In this document: positions 23,331 to 35,181 of the stretch, one piece after another | How the letters are laid out: every line of letters starts with the position of its first letter | Numbering within the stretch: the first letter of the stretch is position 1 | Origin: Ceratopteris richardii | Taxonomy: Eukaryota > Streptophyta > Polypodiopsida > Polypodiales > Pteridaceae | Reading direction: 5' to 3' | DNA: 64,000 nt | NCBI GenBank assembly: GCA_020310875.1 | Contig: CM035432.1 | Coordinates: 100,032,512 to 100,096,511, forward strand | Made by a program: the position numbers and the translations under genes | The notes under the pieces: model-generated | What the model was told of the DNA's origin: nothing | The model's database searches: none | Seen by the model: the letters and a program-made list of their open reading frames with translations, nothing else

Positions 23331-23890
23331 ATTAAACTGTATACTGGAAGTCCTAAAACTTTAGAACCAAAACTAGTCCTATACAAATGCTTGTAAAAAG
23401 TTCTAATATAGCTTTTCGAAGATATTCCTATACAAAAGCTTAAAACACAAATTTATAATTCAAAGATCATATAATGGAACTAGGATAAACGGCATTTAAA
23501 GTAACTTCTATCTCGTAAATCTCATCAAGTCCTCTTCAGTGCTCGTCAAGTTTTGTTCACAATGATCTTCAGGAGTAGATCATTAGGAAAAAATAACATA
23601 AGTATGTCTATATTAATATAAAACACTCATTTATAAATCTAACACTTAAAACTTAACATAATTTAAACCTATGCTAACACATATTAATTAACCCTCTTAT
23701 GTATATGTAACTACACACTCACATACATTCTCATTTAAATATATCTGTTTCATATGCTTACACACAATTATTAACGTTAACATGCATACTCATACACTAG
23801 CATGATCTAATGCAATTCCATTCATGCTTATTATGCATTTATGCACAAGTAAACACATATATTTAACTCATGCACACATCTACTTGATAT
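23331..23890. other. AT-rich spacer, nothing recognised
   Basis: No frame, domain or strong repeat. It grades into TA/CA-rich DNA before the satellite. Confidence 0.5.
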
Positions 23891-25138
23891 AGGCATATGC
23901 ACATACTTTACACATGCATATACACTTATTCATATCACCTATCTACTTCATTTATGCACATACACTCATGCACTCTTACACATGCACTCATGCAAATGGA
24001 CACACATCTCATGCACACATGCACACATCACTTATGCACACATGCATACATACATCATACATACACTCATGCATACATGCATACATGCAAACACATACAC
24101 ATGCATCTTACACAATTATGCACATGCTTTTATTCATCTTGCATATTTATGCATATGCACATCACACCATTTAGATACATGCACATGCATCACTTCTAAC
24201 ATACATGCACACAACTTATATGTATATGCATATTACACAATTATGCACATGCATTCATGCATACATACATCATACATAAACTCATGCATATATGCATACT
24301 TATACATATACTTATGTATACTTTACATGTATACATTCACTTCACATGCATACATGCACTTCGCATGCATACATGCACTTCGTATGCATACATGCACTTC
24401 ACATGCATACATGCATCACACTTCACATGCATACACATGCATACATGCATCATACATATAATACCTACACATGCAAAAATGCATCACACTTCACATGCAT
24501 ACACATGCATACATGCATCACACGTCACATGCATACACATGCATACATGCATCATACATATAATACCTACACATGCATAAATCCATCACACTTCACATGC
24601 ATACACATGCATAATAAACATGCATACATGCATCACACTTCACATGCGTACACATGCATACATGCATCATACATATAATACCTACACATGCATAAATGCA
24701 TCAGACTTCACATGCATACACATGCATACATGCATCAAACTTCACATGCATACACATGCATACACACATCATACATATAATACCTACACATGCATAAATG
24801 AATCACGCTTCACATGCATACACATGCATACATGCATCACACTTCACATGCATACACATGCATACATGCATCACACTTCACATGCATACACATGCATCAT
24901 ACATATAATACCTACACATGCATAAATGCATCACACTTCACATGCATACACATGCATAATACACATGAATGCATCATACTTCACATGCATAATACACATG
25001 CATACATGCATCATACATATAATATCTACACATGCATAAATGCATCACAATTCACATGCATACACATGCATACATGCATCGTACTTCACATGCATACACA
25101 TGCATACATACACTCATGCATTCATACACTTATGCATG

Positions 25139-25140
<2 letters not shown>
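23891..25140. repeat. CATGCATA-type satellite with higher-order units
   Basis: Dense alternating purine-pyrimidine runs of acatgcatacatgcat type. From about 24450 a longer unit recurs, marked by acatataatacctacacatg at about 24454, 24558, 24672, 24774, 24901 and 25014 (spacing roughly 100-130 bp). The long His/Thr/Cys-rich frames in all plus registers are artefacts of the repeat. Confidence 0.9.
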
Positions 25141-25179
<39 letters not shown>

Positions 25180-25216
25180 TTCGCACGCCGTCATGGATGG
25201 AGGAGGGGAAGATGCA

Positions 25217-25250
<34 letters not shown>

Positions 25251-25368
25251 TCTGTTTGCCACAGCTGGCGATGGAGGAGGGGGGGAGGTGCAGAAGGTGC
25301 TAACTCTCTCTCTCTCTTCCTGTCTGCCGTAGCTGGTGATGGAGGAGGGGGGAGGTGTAGAGGGTACT

Positions 25369-25415
<47 letters not shown>

Positions 25416-25473
25416 CCTCTCTCTTGTCTGCCAGAGCTAGGGATGGAGGAGGGGGGGAGGTGCAAAGGGTACT

Positions 25474-25512
<39 letters not shown>

Positions 25513-25612
25513 TTTCTCTCCCCCTCTCTCTCTCTCTCTTTGTCTGCCGCAACTGGTGATGGAGGAGGGGGGAAGTGCAGAGGGTACTAACTCTCTCTCT
25601 CTCCGCATTTTG
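25141..25612. repeat. (CT)n tracts alternating with a GGAGG-rich minisatellite
   Basis: Five (CT)n blocks are separated by a conserved ~45-bp spacer with gatggaggagggggg and aggtgcagagggtact, seen near 25190, 25270, 25340, 25445 and 25557. The spacer G-runs contrast with the C-rich tracts on the same strand. The right end joins Copia sequence directly. Confidence 0.9.
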
Positions 25613-26920
25613 ATTGTATAAGCAAGCACTTAGAGTGAAACATAATCTTCTGTGATACGAATATACCTTCTTTTGTTTGCCAAACTTGCATACCTAAGAA
25701 GTAGTGTAGTAATCCAAGATCTGTCATAGAGTACTCAAGATGAAGCTGTGTGATGATAAATTGGATGCGTTCTTCATCTGATCCTATCAAGATCAACTCA
25801 TCTACATAGAGAATGATGATGGCTGTTAAAGACTCCTTTTGATAGATGTAGAGATTAGCATCAACATTGCTTCGGTGAAATCCCTTGTCTTCAAAGAACT
25901 TGTGAATCTTTTCTTACCAGGCCTTGGGAGCTTGCTTGAGTCCATAAAGTGCTTTGTGAAGCTTGTAGAATTGATCTTCTTTGCCTTGGATCTTGAATCC
26001 TTCAGGTTGTTCAACATATACCTCTTCTTGAAGATCTCCATTGAGGAATGCACTTTTGACGTCCAGCTGGTAAATGGGCCACTTAAAGTGAGCACTTAGT
26101 GCTAAGATGATTCTTATGGTTGTGAATCTTGCAGTAGGAGCAAAGGTTTCTTCATAGTCAATGCCATGTTGTTGCTTGTATCCCTTAGCTACTAATCTTG
26201 CCTTATATTTATTGAGAGTGCCATCAGACTTGTATTTAACTTTGTAAATCCACTTAAATCCTATGACTTGATGGTTGGTAGGTTTGGGAACTAATGTCAA
26301 AGTCTTGTTCTTTGCTATTGCATACGGTTGTACTTGCATAGCTTCTTCCCACTCTGGTTGGCCTTGAGCTTCTTTGTAGTTGGATGGCTCTGGGATTTGC
26401 TGAATTTGGTGCATTAGAGCATAATTAACATAATGACTTTGTTCACATTGTTTCTTATCAAGAAGCCTTTGAGAATGGCGTGGTTGTTGTGAAGTACTTG
26501 CTTCTGAGTTGGAGTTTGGAAATACTGAGTCCCTCTCTGAAGTGTAGATAGGTGGACTAAGATTTGTACTTGAATCTTTTCTTGAGTATGAGGAAGCTTC
26601 ATTAAAAATCACATCTTTCGAAATGGTGATGGAGTGGTTTTCATATCATATAGACGGTATGCCTTTGATTGGTCACTATAGCCTATGAATATATGTTTCT
26701 TGGACTTTGATTGTAACTTGTTTCTATCTTCTTTTGGTACATGGACAAAAGCTTCACTACCAAAGACTCGAAAGTAGTTCACATTTGGTTTTCTTTCATA
26801 GTATGCTTCGAAGGGTGTTTTGTTGTGTAATGCACTTGTAAATCCTCGATTAAGAATGTGAACGACAGTATGCACAGCTTCTGCCCAGAACTTGTAGGGT
26901 AGATCCTTGTGATGAAGCAT
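25613..26920 (-). pseudogene. Copia reverse transcriptase with integrase C-terminus
   Basis: Includes YKFWAEAVHTVVHILNRG and TPFEAYYERKPNVNYFRVFG (integrase C-terminal region, 26609-26920), then the RT start [20 protein letters not shown] and [19 protein letters not shown] (25914-26612). The catalytic motif reads YVDEL, followed by LGLLHYFLGMQV. A frameshift lies near 26610 and further breaks near 25915. Confidence 0.85.
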
Positions 26921-26923
26921 TGT

Positions 26924-27841
26924 TCATGCCATTTCCATCACACTGCGTATTTTCTTTTCAGCTACTCCATTCTGGGATGGAGTATGAGGCTGAGTGACTT
27001 TTCTTTTGATTCCTTTATGGGTGAGAAAGTTATCAAAGTCATGATTGATAAACTCACCACCTCCATCAGATCTGATGGTTTTAACTTTAGTTGAAGCTTC
27101 ATTCTCAACTTCCTTGATCCAAGCTTGAAACTTAGAGAATGTGTCTGCCTTTGACTTCAAAAAGTACACCCAAATAAAGCGAGAGTGGTCATCTACTAGA
27201 AGATAAAAGTAGAGGGATCCACTCAAGGATTGGGTGTTCATAGGTCCACATAAGTCCATGTGGATGAGGGCTAGTGGGTTCCTCGCTCGTGTTGAAGCTT
27301 CCTTGGGAACTGGGGCCCTCTGTAGCTTGCCTTGGATGCAAGCTTGGCAGACATCAGTAAGTTGCCTGATCTTTGGCAATCCCTTCACAAGTTGGGATGA
27401 AGAGATTTTTGATAAGTAAGAAGTGTGGCCAAATCTCTGGTGCCACAAACTTGAGTTGGACCCTTTGGATACAAAGCACGATAGCTTGTAGAGGCCCTTT
27501 TCTTCTATACCTTGAGCACTGACATCCTTTGTATGGGGATCAACTACCTTAACTGAGGTGTTATCAAACCATACTTGTTTGTGCTGATCTGTAATGGCCT
27601 TGATGGAAAGTAGATTCATACATAAATTTGGAACAAAAAGAATATTTGATAAAGTCTTACATTCGCCCTGATTGTTGGTAATTTGAACTTTCCCTTTTCC
27701 TTCGATGGGTAAGATTTTTTTGTTGCCAAGATAGACTTCTCCCGTGTGCTCTTCGAGTTCCTGAAAAGAGTCCTTGTCTTTGCACATATGGGAGGTAGCT
27801 CTGCTATCAAAGATCCACTCATGTGAGGAGCTTGAAGTCAC
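26924..27841 (-). pseudogene. Copia protease remnant and integrase core
   Basis: A 305-residue open stretch. The protease signature is WIFDSRATSHM, so the Gly of DSG is replaced. The integrase zinc region (WHQRFGH ... CQACIQGK) and the core with IHMDLCGP, RSDGGGEF and PSQNGVAEKKIR follow. The stop at 26924 falls where an Arg codon is expected (MEMA then TGA), consistent with CGA to TGA deamination. Confidence 0.85.
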
Positions 27842-28095
27842 TAGTGCATTGGCTTCTGTGGAGATGAAAAGTTCCTCACTTGAGCAGTGGGATCTATGTT
27901 GGGAGCCTTTGGATGCTTGCCTAGATGTAGAAGCCTTCGATGATTGTTTCTTTTTACAGCAAAACTTTTCTAAGTGGCCTAATTTTCCACAGAAATTACA
28001 GGTGAACTTCTTCGATGAATTATGGGATCCTTGCTTAGATCCATTGCTAGCCTAATGACTTGTGGTTTTGTCCTTATTGAAGGGGCCTTTGGCCT

Positions 28096-28671
28096 TCATG
28101 GCTGACTCTTGTGAGGAAGTCGATTTTGCTCACGAGTCATGAAGGAGCAATAGGTGACGTACCTCTTCCCAAGATAAGACTTGGCCGCAGAGATCTGCCT
28201 ACCACGTAGTGCTAATTTACGCTGGTAATCCTCAAATTGGGCTATGACCTTGGTAATTGTGTCGTGTGGCCTAATGGTCAAATTATGAAACTTGGCCTCT
28301 AATGCATATATCTTAGAAGGGGTCTTGTCTTCATACAAAGCGGCTAACGTATCCCAAGCATCTTTGGACGTCTTGTAGGCAGTGATATGTCCTTTCATCA
28401 GTTCGTTGCAGGCAAGTAAGAGCTGACTTAAAGCTCTTTTGTCCTTGACATTCCACACATGCCAATTGTCTAAGTTGATATCCCTATTAGGTTCAGGGTC
28501 TGACCCGTCTACTACCTCATGAAAGAGATTCATATAGAGATAGGCGTTCATGACATCTTTCCATAGATTATAATTTTGTCCATTGAGGCGTTCATCTTTA
28601 GGCATAAGAATAGGGGTGAAAGAGGGTAAGAAGTTAGCCATAGATGATGAGCTACCTTCACTTTTGGTCAA
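28096..28671 (-). pseudogene. Copia gag fragment
   Basis: 191 residues from MTKSEGSSSSMANFLPSF, highly similar to the gag at 1683-2801. A deletion near 28190 removes the segment around the second UBN2 half and changes frame. The zinc knuckle survives downstream in another register (about 27970-28010). Confidence 0.85.
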
Positions 28672-29666
28672 TACAAAGCTTCAAAGATAAAGTGTTTAAA
28701 AACAGTATCAAAATCTTCGCCAACCGCACAAGCTTGGAAGATAGAGTGTTTAGAAACACTACCAAAATCTTCGCCAAATGCATAAGCTTTGAAGATAGAG
28801 TGTTTAGAAACACTTACCAAAATCTTCTTGCTAAAAATGGTGCTTCAAAATGATTGCAAAGCTTGAAATGAACAACTGGACACTAGATTGAAAAACTCCT
28901 TGAGGAGGTGGAGGGGGGGCTTAGAGTAGCCCTTCACTTGCACCAAGAATTAGAAGAGACACTTCGGGGAGGGGGGGAGGCTGGGAATAGCCCTTCACTT
29001 TTGCACAAAGAGACACCATGGAGTGGGGAGAGTCGTTGCTCAAAGAGAACTTGTGGGTGGGCTTAGACTAGCCTCCAATCCCACAATCATACACACACAA
29101 TACTTTTTCTTTTTATATTTTGAGGTACAAGAGTGGGCACTTAGTGCCAAATGGGGTTGTAAGTACAAAGCATCTTTTGCTGAACCACAGAGCCAAGCGA
29201 GGGTTGAACCCATTGCAATTATAATGAGAGGTGCCAACTTGAGGGCAAAATTAATGTTAGGTACCCTTAAAGATACAAGGTTTCCTCTTATGAGTAGGTT
29301 TTCTCCGATAAGATGAGGTGTGAAGTTCTTGGAGTTACCAAATGAAACTTAATATTGGGTCCACATGAGGAGGGTGTGGCCAACATAAGGATAGATCCAA
29401 TATATTATGATTATTGCATGTAGGTCTCTAAAAACCAATGTATGAGAAGGTCACACGATGAAGATTTAAAATAAACAGAGTTTCGTATGTATTGTAGTGC
29501 CTCGAATTCTGAAGGGAAAAGCCAAATAAAATTAAGTGCTCACTCTTCCATAAGTCATGCGATGCATAAGTCATCCACTTGACTTCTTCATTGAAAGGAA
29601 AACAAAAAAATGCACGTCAGCTTAGTACATGCAATGCATCATAGCTAGATTACTAGTTAAAATGCA

Positions 29667-30110
29667 ACGATAGGAGGCTAAATATAATATGATAATGAGA
29701 CTAAAACGTAAGTGATGGATGGAAGCATAATCATTAGAGTTTTTACATTATTTTTAAACATTGTCTATAATTATGTAGAAAATTATGAAGATCAGATTTA
29801 TAATTTACACTCTCTTAATGGTCAAATACGAGCAATTCATTGTAAATTTTCTACTAAGCAATGTGAAGTGAACATAGTTCATGTGCCCATAATTTTGATC
29901 ATCGGAAGTGAGATGACCATCCTACATGTGCTCATAATTTCGATGACCGGGTCACCCAAAAAGTATAATCCAGTCATCCAAGAAAATATGCATTTGCATG
30001 CATTTGCCCTCCCTATCTGATGTGTTGAGCAAATTCCCAATTCCATAAATAAACCTGTGATTAATCAAATCAACCAAGAAGATATTTTTTCATCCTTACG
30101 TGATGATGAT
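29667..30110. other. No gene recognised
   Basis: AT-rich sequence beside the Copia end; the longest frame (102 codons) has no recognisable domain. Confidence 0.4.
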
Positions 30111-30114
30111 GAAG

Positions 30115-30182
<68 letters not shown>

Positions 30183-30275
30183 TTAAACAATTTTAATGAA
30201 TGCCATTTAATGCATATACTACTCTCTCTCTATCTATCTCTCTCTGTCTCTCTCTATCTATCTATCTCTCTCTCA
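30111..30275. repeat. (TA)n microsatellite and TCTC/TATC-rich tract
   Basis: About 30 TA units at about 30117-30179, then a TCTC/TATC tract at 30222-30275. Confidence 0.95.
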
Positions 30276-32121
30276 GAGACTATGCTATCTCTTCATCGGA
30301 AAAGGTAAGAATGGCATCTTAAGGATGAGAAACGCAACCAAGAATTCAATTACACCCACTGATGGACTTGAACTGTTCATATGAGAGTCCTCTTTTTTTG
30401 ACATAAAGTGAAAGATCTTCTGCTCAAGATTTCCATCGGCATCAACATCTTTTGAATGTTAAGAGACAAAAGGAAGCATCATTAGCATTGTGGAAAAGGG
30501 AAAGAAAGCCCCATTTCGAGTGTTCGGGTATGAAAATGCATTCCTAATTTCCATCCATTAGCTCGAGTAACTTGAGAGCTCATGTCTACATTGTGGAAGA
30601 GAAGTGACATATATATTTGGTCGGATTATCTCAAGTTTGGTGAGTAACTTCATTCCTCATATTCACACGCACACAAGATAAAATTAACCATGTCGTGTAT
30701 TCACACTCACAAGATAAAATTAACCATGTCATTGGATTCATCCAGAAAACCTCAACATCCCTCGATTATCTCTCTTATATACTAAAAGTCTTTTTTCCTT
30801 TTTTTATAAAGGAGGTTCGATCATTCAAATCCCCTTTTCTGAATCAGCTTGAATAAACTGAAAGTACAATGGGCATAACATGCATGAGACTCCTTAAATC
30901 TCACAAAGCGAAGGTTAGACACCTAGCAACTACTTGGATACAGAGCCCAATAGTCCGGTTATGTAGACACTAGGAGAGGACAACCCTAGGGCCATACAAT
31001 ATGACTGATTTCAACTCGATAGTCCGAAAACCAAATGGTCCCTTGAAGAGGCCGTTTTGAGCAACTGACCACCCAAGTAATGATGGGTATCCGGCTGTAG
31101 CCTAGAAGCTTTCACCCCCACTCCCTGGCCTTGAGAAGCCAAGGGGCCAACCAACTGAGGTAATGTGCTTAGATTGGAGTAAGGATTTTGGTTTGAACAT
31201 CCACCACTCTTGTGAAGCGAGCCCGCATAGCCTAATGCCTGTTGCCTTGAAGCTGTGGGAGGAAGTCCTAGTGCCTGTTGCTTTAAAGCTGTGGGAGGAA
31301 GTCCTGAGTTCAATTCTTGGCTGGACATGTCCATGAGTCTCTCATGATGAGTGCCTCTACCTTACGAGGTTGAGTGTGTGAGTGTCGATTTCCAATTCCT
31401 TGTACTGTCAAACGAAAAGAACCAAAGACAAGAGTCTTGCCATCATACATAGTCAGTTTGAATCCACCCTAATACCTCACAGCTCCGCTAGTCAATGGAG
31501 TTGACCTAAGGACGGACCTCGGACCCTTGTCACTTAAACAGTACAATAATAGTGCAGCTGCACTTGAAATTCCAGCAAGCATGATTAATGGCTTTTGCCC
31601 TTCCACAGTGATGACCCCTTATTCAACTCTCCTGTGGAAAAAAGAGGAGTGGGCACTCGGGAGTCGGGAGGCCTTTCAAACACGTAACTTGGAGACGAAG
31701 AAGCATCAGTGGAGCATAGCACTAATGGGGAATTTGGGAAAGTTCGTGCGCTGATTCTCAGAACTTCATCTTGGTCCTGACATAATACGCGTCTCTCGAT
31801 TATTCGTTTAGGGCTTCATTTCGGCATTGCAGGCGCACTCCCCAACTCAGGTGGTCATTACAGGCTTCATGATCAATGGAACCTCAATGACCGTTCTCCG
31901 TTCGCAGTCAAGCTCTCTTTTCCTGCTTCCGCGTCAAGTGAAAGTGAAGCACAGTTCTCCATTTCTCTTTCGAGCAACTGTTATTAGCGGGAAAATATAT
32001 ATGCCTAAGCCATCCCTGATTCTTGTCTCCCTCCCTCTCTTTCCCTTTCGCTTACGAAAACGGGATCCAAGTCTGGCAATTTCTGCAGGAAGCCATAGCT
32101 AGTTCTGCCCAGCAGCGAGAT
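30276..32121. other. Upstream flank of the receptor kinase gene
   Basis: About 30840-31330 contains a dispersed-repeat-like segment related to 36400-36610; a ~35-bp phrase is repeated within it at about 31240-31310. A direct repeat of cacacaagataaaattaaccatgtc-type sequence lies at 30665-30730. An AT-rich aaatatatatg at about 31992-32003, ~120 bp before the ATG, could be the TATA box, but this is weak. Confidence 0.4.
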
Positions 32122-35100
32122 ATGATTTCAGTTCCATTACTTGTAATCTGCTGGGCTTTACAAGCGTTGTTGATTTCACTCTGCATTCTGGCACAGGTGA
32201 ATACAACGGGAATGGCGCCATCGCCTGGAGGTACAGATCATCCCTGTTTATACACCGAGCGGGAAGCTCTGCTGCAATTTAAGAACGAAGTTACGTATCA
32301 TCACCAATCGTGGAGTTGGGACGCAAACGCAACGTGCTGTAAGTGGCAAGGTGTGGGATGCAGCTCCTCTGGTTCTTCTTACTCGAAAGTGGTCAGCCTC
32401 TCTCTCCATAACTTGAATATAACGGGTAGTATATCGACGGCTTTGGGCAATCTCAGATTCCTCACCATCCTCAACCTCTCTTCAAATAACCTCTCAGGCA
32501 CCATTCCTGAGGATTTTAGCCTTCTCTCCCGCCTACGCACACTGGATCTCAGTTTCAATCAATTGTCGGGCTCCCTCTCTGTACTCTCAAAAATCACTTC
32601 CTTACAGTCTATTAACATTTCCAACAATGCCTTCGAAACACAGCTACCTACTTTCAACAAGAGTACACAGCTTCGGGAGCTGAATGCTAGTTACAACCGT
32701 ATCAAAGGAGCCATATACACAGATATCTGTAACTATGCACCCACACTTAGCGTTCTTGACCTCTCTTCCAACCTGTTCAGTGGTTCTCTCACCAATGGAT
32801 TAGGGAGATGCGCCTTAAGAGAACTTCGCCTGCAAAAGAATTCCTTAACAGGACCCATCCCACATGACATTTTTAGCATTAAGACACTGTCTACTCTCGA
32901 CCTGCATGCTAACAGATTCAATGGAGCCCTAGATTCAGCCGTAGGCAGTCTCGTAAACCTGGAGCAATTGTATCTTGCTTCAAACAACTTCTCGGGCAAC
33001 CTGCCAGCAACCCTATCTCAGAATTCCAAGCTGACGCTTCTCTCCCTTTCTAACAACGCTTTCGGTGGACCAGTGGATGTAATTGACTTTCATAACCTCA
33101 CAGAACTACGAGAGCTCTATCTTGATGCAAACTTCTTCAATGGAAGCATCCCGGAGACGCTTGGTTTCTGTAAATCATTACGAGTCCTCAACCTCGCACT
33201 GAATAACTTTGTAGGGATTATTCCTTCGCAGTTCAACCAATTGACAAACCTGACCTTTGTTTCACTATCATCAAATCGTTTGAACGGCAGCCTTATGGCC
33301 TTCGAGAACTGCAGCAATTTGGGCAGTCTGATATTGACAAAAAATAGCTTCTCAGGGCCTCTGCCCAGTAGATTCAATGGCTTTAGAAGTCTGCAGATAT
33401 TGGCTTTAGGCGTCTTGGGGCTGAAGGGCTCTATTCCGGCATGGATTCAGAACTGTACAAAGCTACAAATTTTGGATTTGTCTTGGAATCAACTGGAAGG
33501 AGAAGTGCCTGCATGGTTTGGAAACTTTTCACACATGTTTTACTTAGATTTGTCCAATAACACATTCAGTGGACGAATACCTCCAGAGCTCTTTAACCTA
33601 AAAGCTCTGACCGAAAAAGATAATAACACAGAAGGTATGCAAAACTTTTTTGGTCTCTTTGATGTCCAAGGTCAGGACAATTCACCTTCTTTAACATATA
33701 ACCGACCCATTGCCTTTCCACCATCAATTATACTATCCCATAATCACCTAACTGGTTCAATACCCTCCAAGATTCATCATCTCCAGATGCTCATGGCTCT
33801 GGAGTTAAGCCATAACCTTCTCACAGGAAGTATTCCACCATCCCTTGCAAATGTCACGTACTTAGAGACACTTGATCTATCATACAACCAACTGACTGGA
33901 GTCATTCCATCAATCCTCGCAAACCTGACATTTTTGTCAAAATTCAATGTGACGCACAACAATTTGTCAGGTGTGATACCAAATGGAACTCAGTTTGATA
34001 CATTCCCTGCTTCCAGTTTTGAGGAGAATCCGGGACTTTGTGGGGCACAAGTTTCTAACATTTGTGTCTCCGAGAAGCATCACACTTATCCACCTGCAAC
34101 TTATCCAGTGAATGCAAGAAGCATGAAAGATATTTCCATCGTAATACCTGTGTGCATTGTTATTGGAATAATTCTTCTAGCATTGTCTGCATCCTTATGG
34201 GCATTCTCCAGAAGAAATGCTGTTCATCACGGATTCGGTAGTTCCAGAGAAATGGATGATCAAAGCTTCCACGACTCAGAAAACTCCACAGTGCATTTTA
34301 TCTACAATCATCAGAAACTGACAATTGCAGATATTGTTAAGGCAACAAACAACTTTGATAAAAATCATATAGTTGGATGTGGTGGTTTCGGGCTTGTGTA
34401 CAGAGCAGACTTAGAAGATGGCACAAAGCTTGCAATCAAAAAACTCACAGGAGAGTGTGGGCAAATGGAGAGAGAGTTTAAGGCCGAGGTTGAAGCTCTG
34501 TCAAAAGCACAGCATAAGAATTTGGTCCCCTTGCAAGGATTTTTTCAGATCGGACAAGACAAGCTTCTCATCTACACATTCATGGAAAATGGGAGCTTGG
34601 ATTACTGGCTGCATGAAAGAAGCGATGGGGGAGCACTCTTAGTTTGGCCCATGAGGCTTCAAATAGCCAGAGCAGCAGCAGCTGGTTTAGCTTATCTGCA
34701 TCAAATATGCAACCCACATATTGTACATAGAGACATAAAATCGAGCAATATCTTGCTTGATGAAAATTTTGAGGCACATCTTGCAGACTTCGGCTTGGCG
34801 AGGTTAATGATGTCAACTCAAACGCATGTTACCACAGAGCTTGTTGGAACTCTGGGATATATCCCACCTGAGTATGGTGAAAAATCAAATGCTACTCCGA
34901 AAGGAGATGTTTACAGTTTTGGTGTAGTTCTGCTAGAATTATTAACGGGAAAGAGGCCCGTGGATGTTTCTCAAACAAAGGAGTCATCGAATCTAGTAGC
35001 ATGGATACAGAAATCAAAGAACAAGACAGACTTATGTGAGATCTTTGATGCTGTCCTGCGAAACAAAGGCGATGAACAGCAAATGCAGCAAGTCTTAAAC

Positions 35101-35181
35101 GTGGCATGCTTGTGTATCAACCATGATCCATCCAAGAGGCCCTCAATCAAAGATGTGGTTTCCTTACTGGATCAGGTTTGA
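32122..35181 (+). CDS. LRR receptor kinase, phytosulfokine-receptor-like
   Basis: A plasma-membrane receptor-like Ser/Thr kinase, 1019 residues, intronless and open. I start at the ATG at 32122, which gives a signal peptide (MISVPLLVICWALQ...); the upstream in-frame codon at 32023 is TTG. Domains: LRR N-terminal cap with the Cys pair at 72-73 (ATCCKWQGVGC); about 20 LRRs to ~640, broken by a non-LRR island at about 495-535, followed by YNRPIAFPPSI as in PSKR/PSY1R; transmembrane helix at about 671-692; kinase with the VGCGGFG loop at 751-757, Lys773, HRD at 869-871, DFG at 889-891 and GTLGYIPPEY. All key residues are present, so an active RD kinase is likely. PSKR/PSY1R receptors bind sulfated peptides; this ligand is unproven. 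Confidence 0.93.
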   Translation: MISVPLLVICWALQALLISLCILAQVNTTGMAPSPGGTDHPCLYTEREALLQFKNEVTYHHQSWSWDANATCCKWQGVGCSSSGSSYSKVVSLSLHNLNITGSISTALGNLRFLTILNLSSNNLSGTIPEDFSLLSRLRTLDLSFNQLSGSLSVLSKITSLQSINISNNAFETQLPTFNKSTQLRELNASYNRIKGAIYTDICNYAPTLSVLDLSSNLFSGSLTNGLGRCALRELRLQKNSLTGPIPHDIFSIKTLSTLDLHANRFNGALDSAVGSLVNLEQLYLASNNFSGNLPATLSQNSKLTLLSLSNNAFGGPVDVIDFHNLTELRELYLDANFFNGSIPETLGFCKSLRVLNLALNNFVGIIPSQFNQLTNLTFVSLSSNRLNGSLMAFENCSNLGSLILTKNSFSGPLPSRFNGFRSLQILALGVLGLKGSIPAWIQNCTKLQILDLSWNQLEGEVPAWFGNFSHMFYLDLSNNTFSGRIPPELFNLKALTEKDNNTEGMQNFFGLFDVQGQDNSPSLTYNRPIAFPPSIILSHNHLTGSIPSKIHHLQMLMALELSHNLLTGSIPPSLANVTYLETLDLSYNQLTGVIPSILANLTFLSKFNVTHNNLSGVIPNGTQFDTFPASSFEENPGLCGAQVSNICVSEKHHTYPPATYPVNARSMKDISIVIPVCIVIGIILLALSASLWAFSRRNAVHHGFGSSREMDDQSFHDSENSTVHFIYNHQKLTIADIVKATNNFDKNHIVGCGGFGLVYRADLEDGTKLAIKKLTGECGQMEREFKAEVEALSKAQHKNLVPLQGFFQIGQDKLLIYTFMENGSLDYWLHERSDGGALLVWPMRLQIARAAAAGLAYLHQICNPHIVHRDIKSSNILLDENFEAHLADFGLARLMMSTQTHVTTELVGTLGYIPPEYGEKSNATPKGDVYSFGVVLLELLTGKRPVDVSQTKESSNLVAWIQKSKNKTDLCEIFDAVLRNKGDEQQMQQVLNVACLCINHDPSKRPSIKDVVSLLDQV

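Larger units (their letters stand above)
25613..29666 (-). mobile_element. Ty1/Copia retrotransposon, copy 2 (3' truncated)
   Basis: Minus-strand order: 5' LTR-like region (about 29040-29666), leader repeats (28680-28830), gag, protease, integrase, reverse transcriptase. It stops in the RT/RNase H connection at about 25613, where the CT minisatellite begins; no 3' LTR is present. It is collinear with copy 1 at 1022-3705. Stops in gag and after integrase, plus a protease change (DSG to DSR), show it is inactive. Confidence 0.9.

Noticed and set aside
23897..25370. Long His/Thr/Cys-rich and Leu/Ser-rich frames
   Set aside because: All three plus frames are open across the satellite and CT tracts; low-complexity artefact.
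32023..32121. In-frame extension of the receptor kinase upstream of 32122
   Set aside because: It begins with TTG, and a signal peptide follows directly from the ATG at 32122. The extension has no plausible role.
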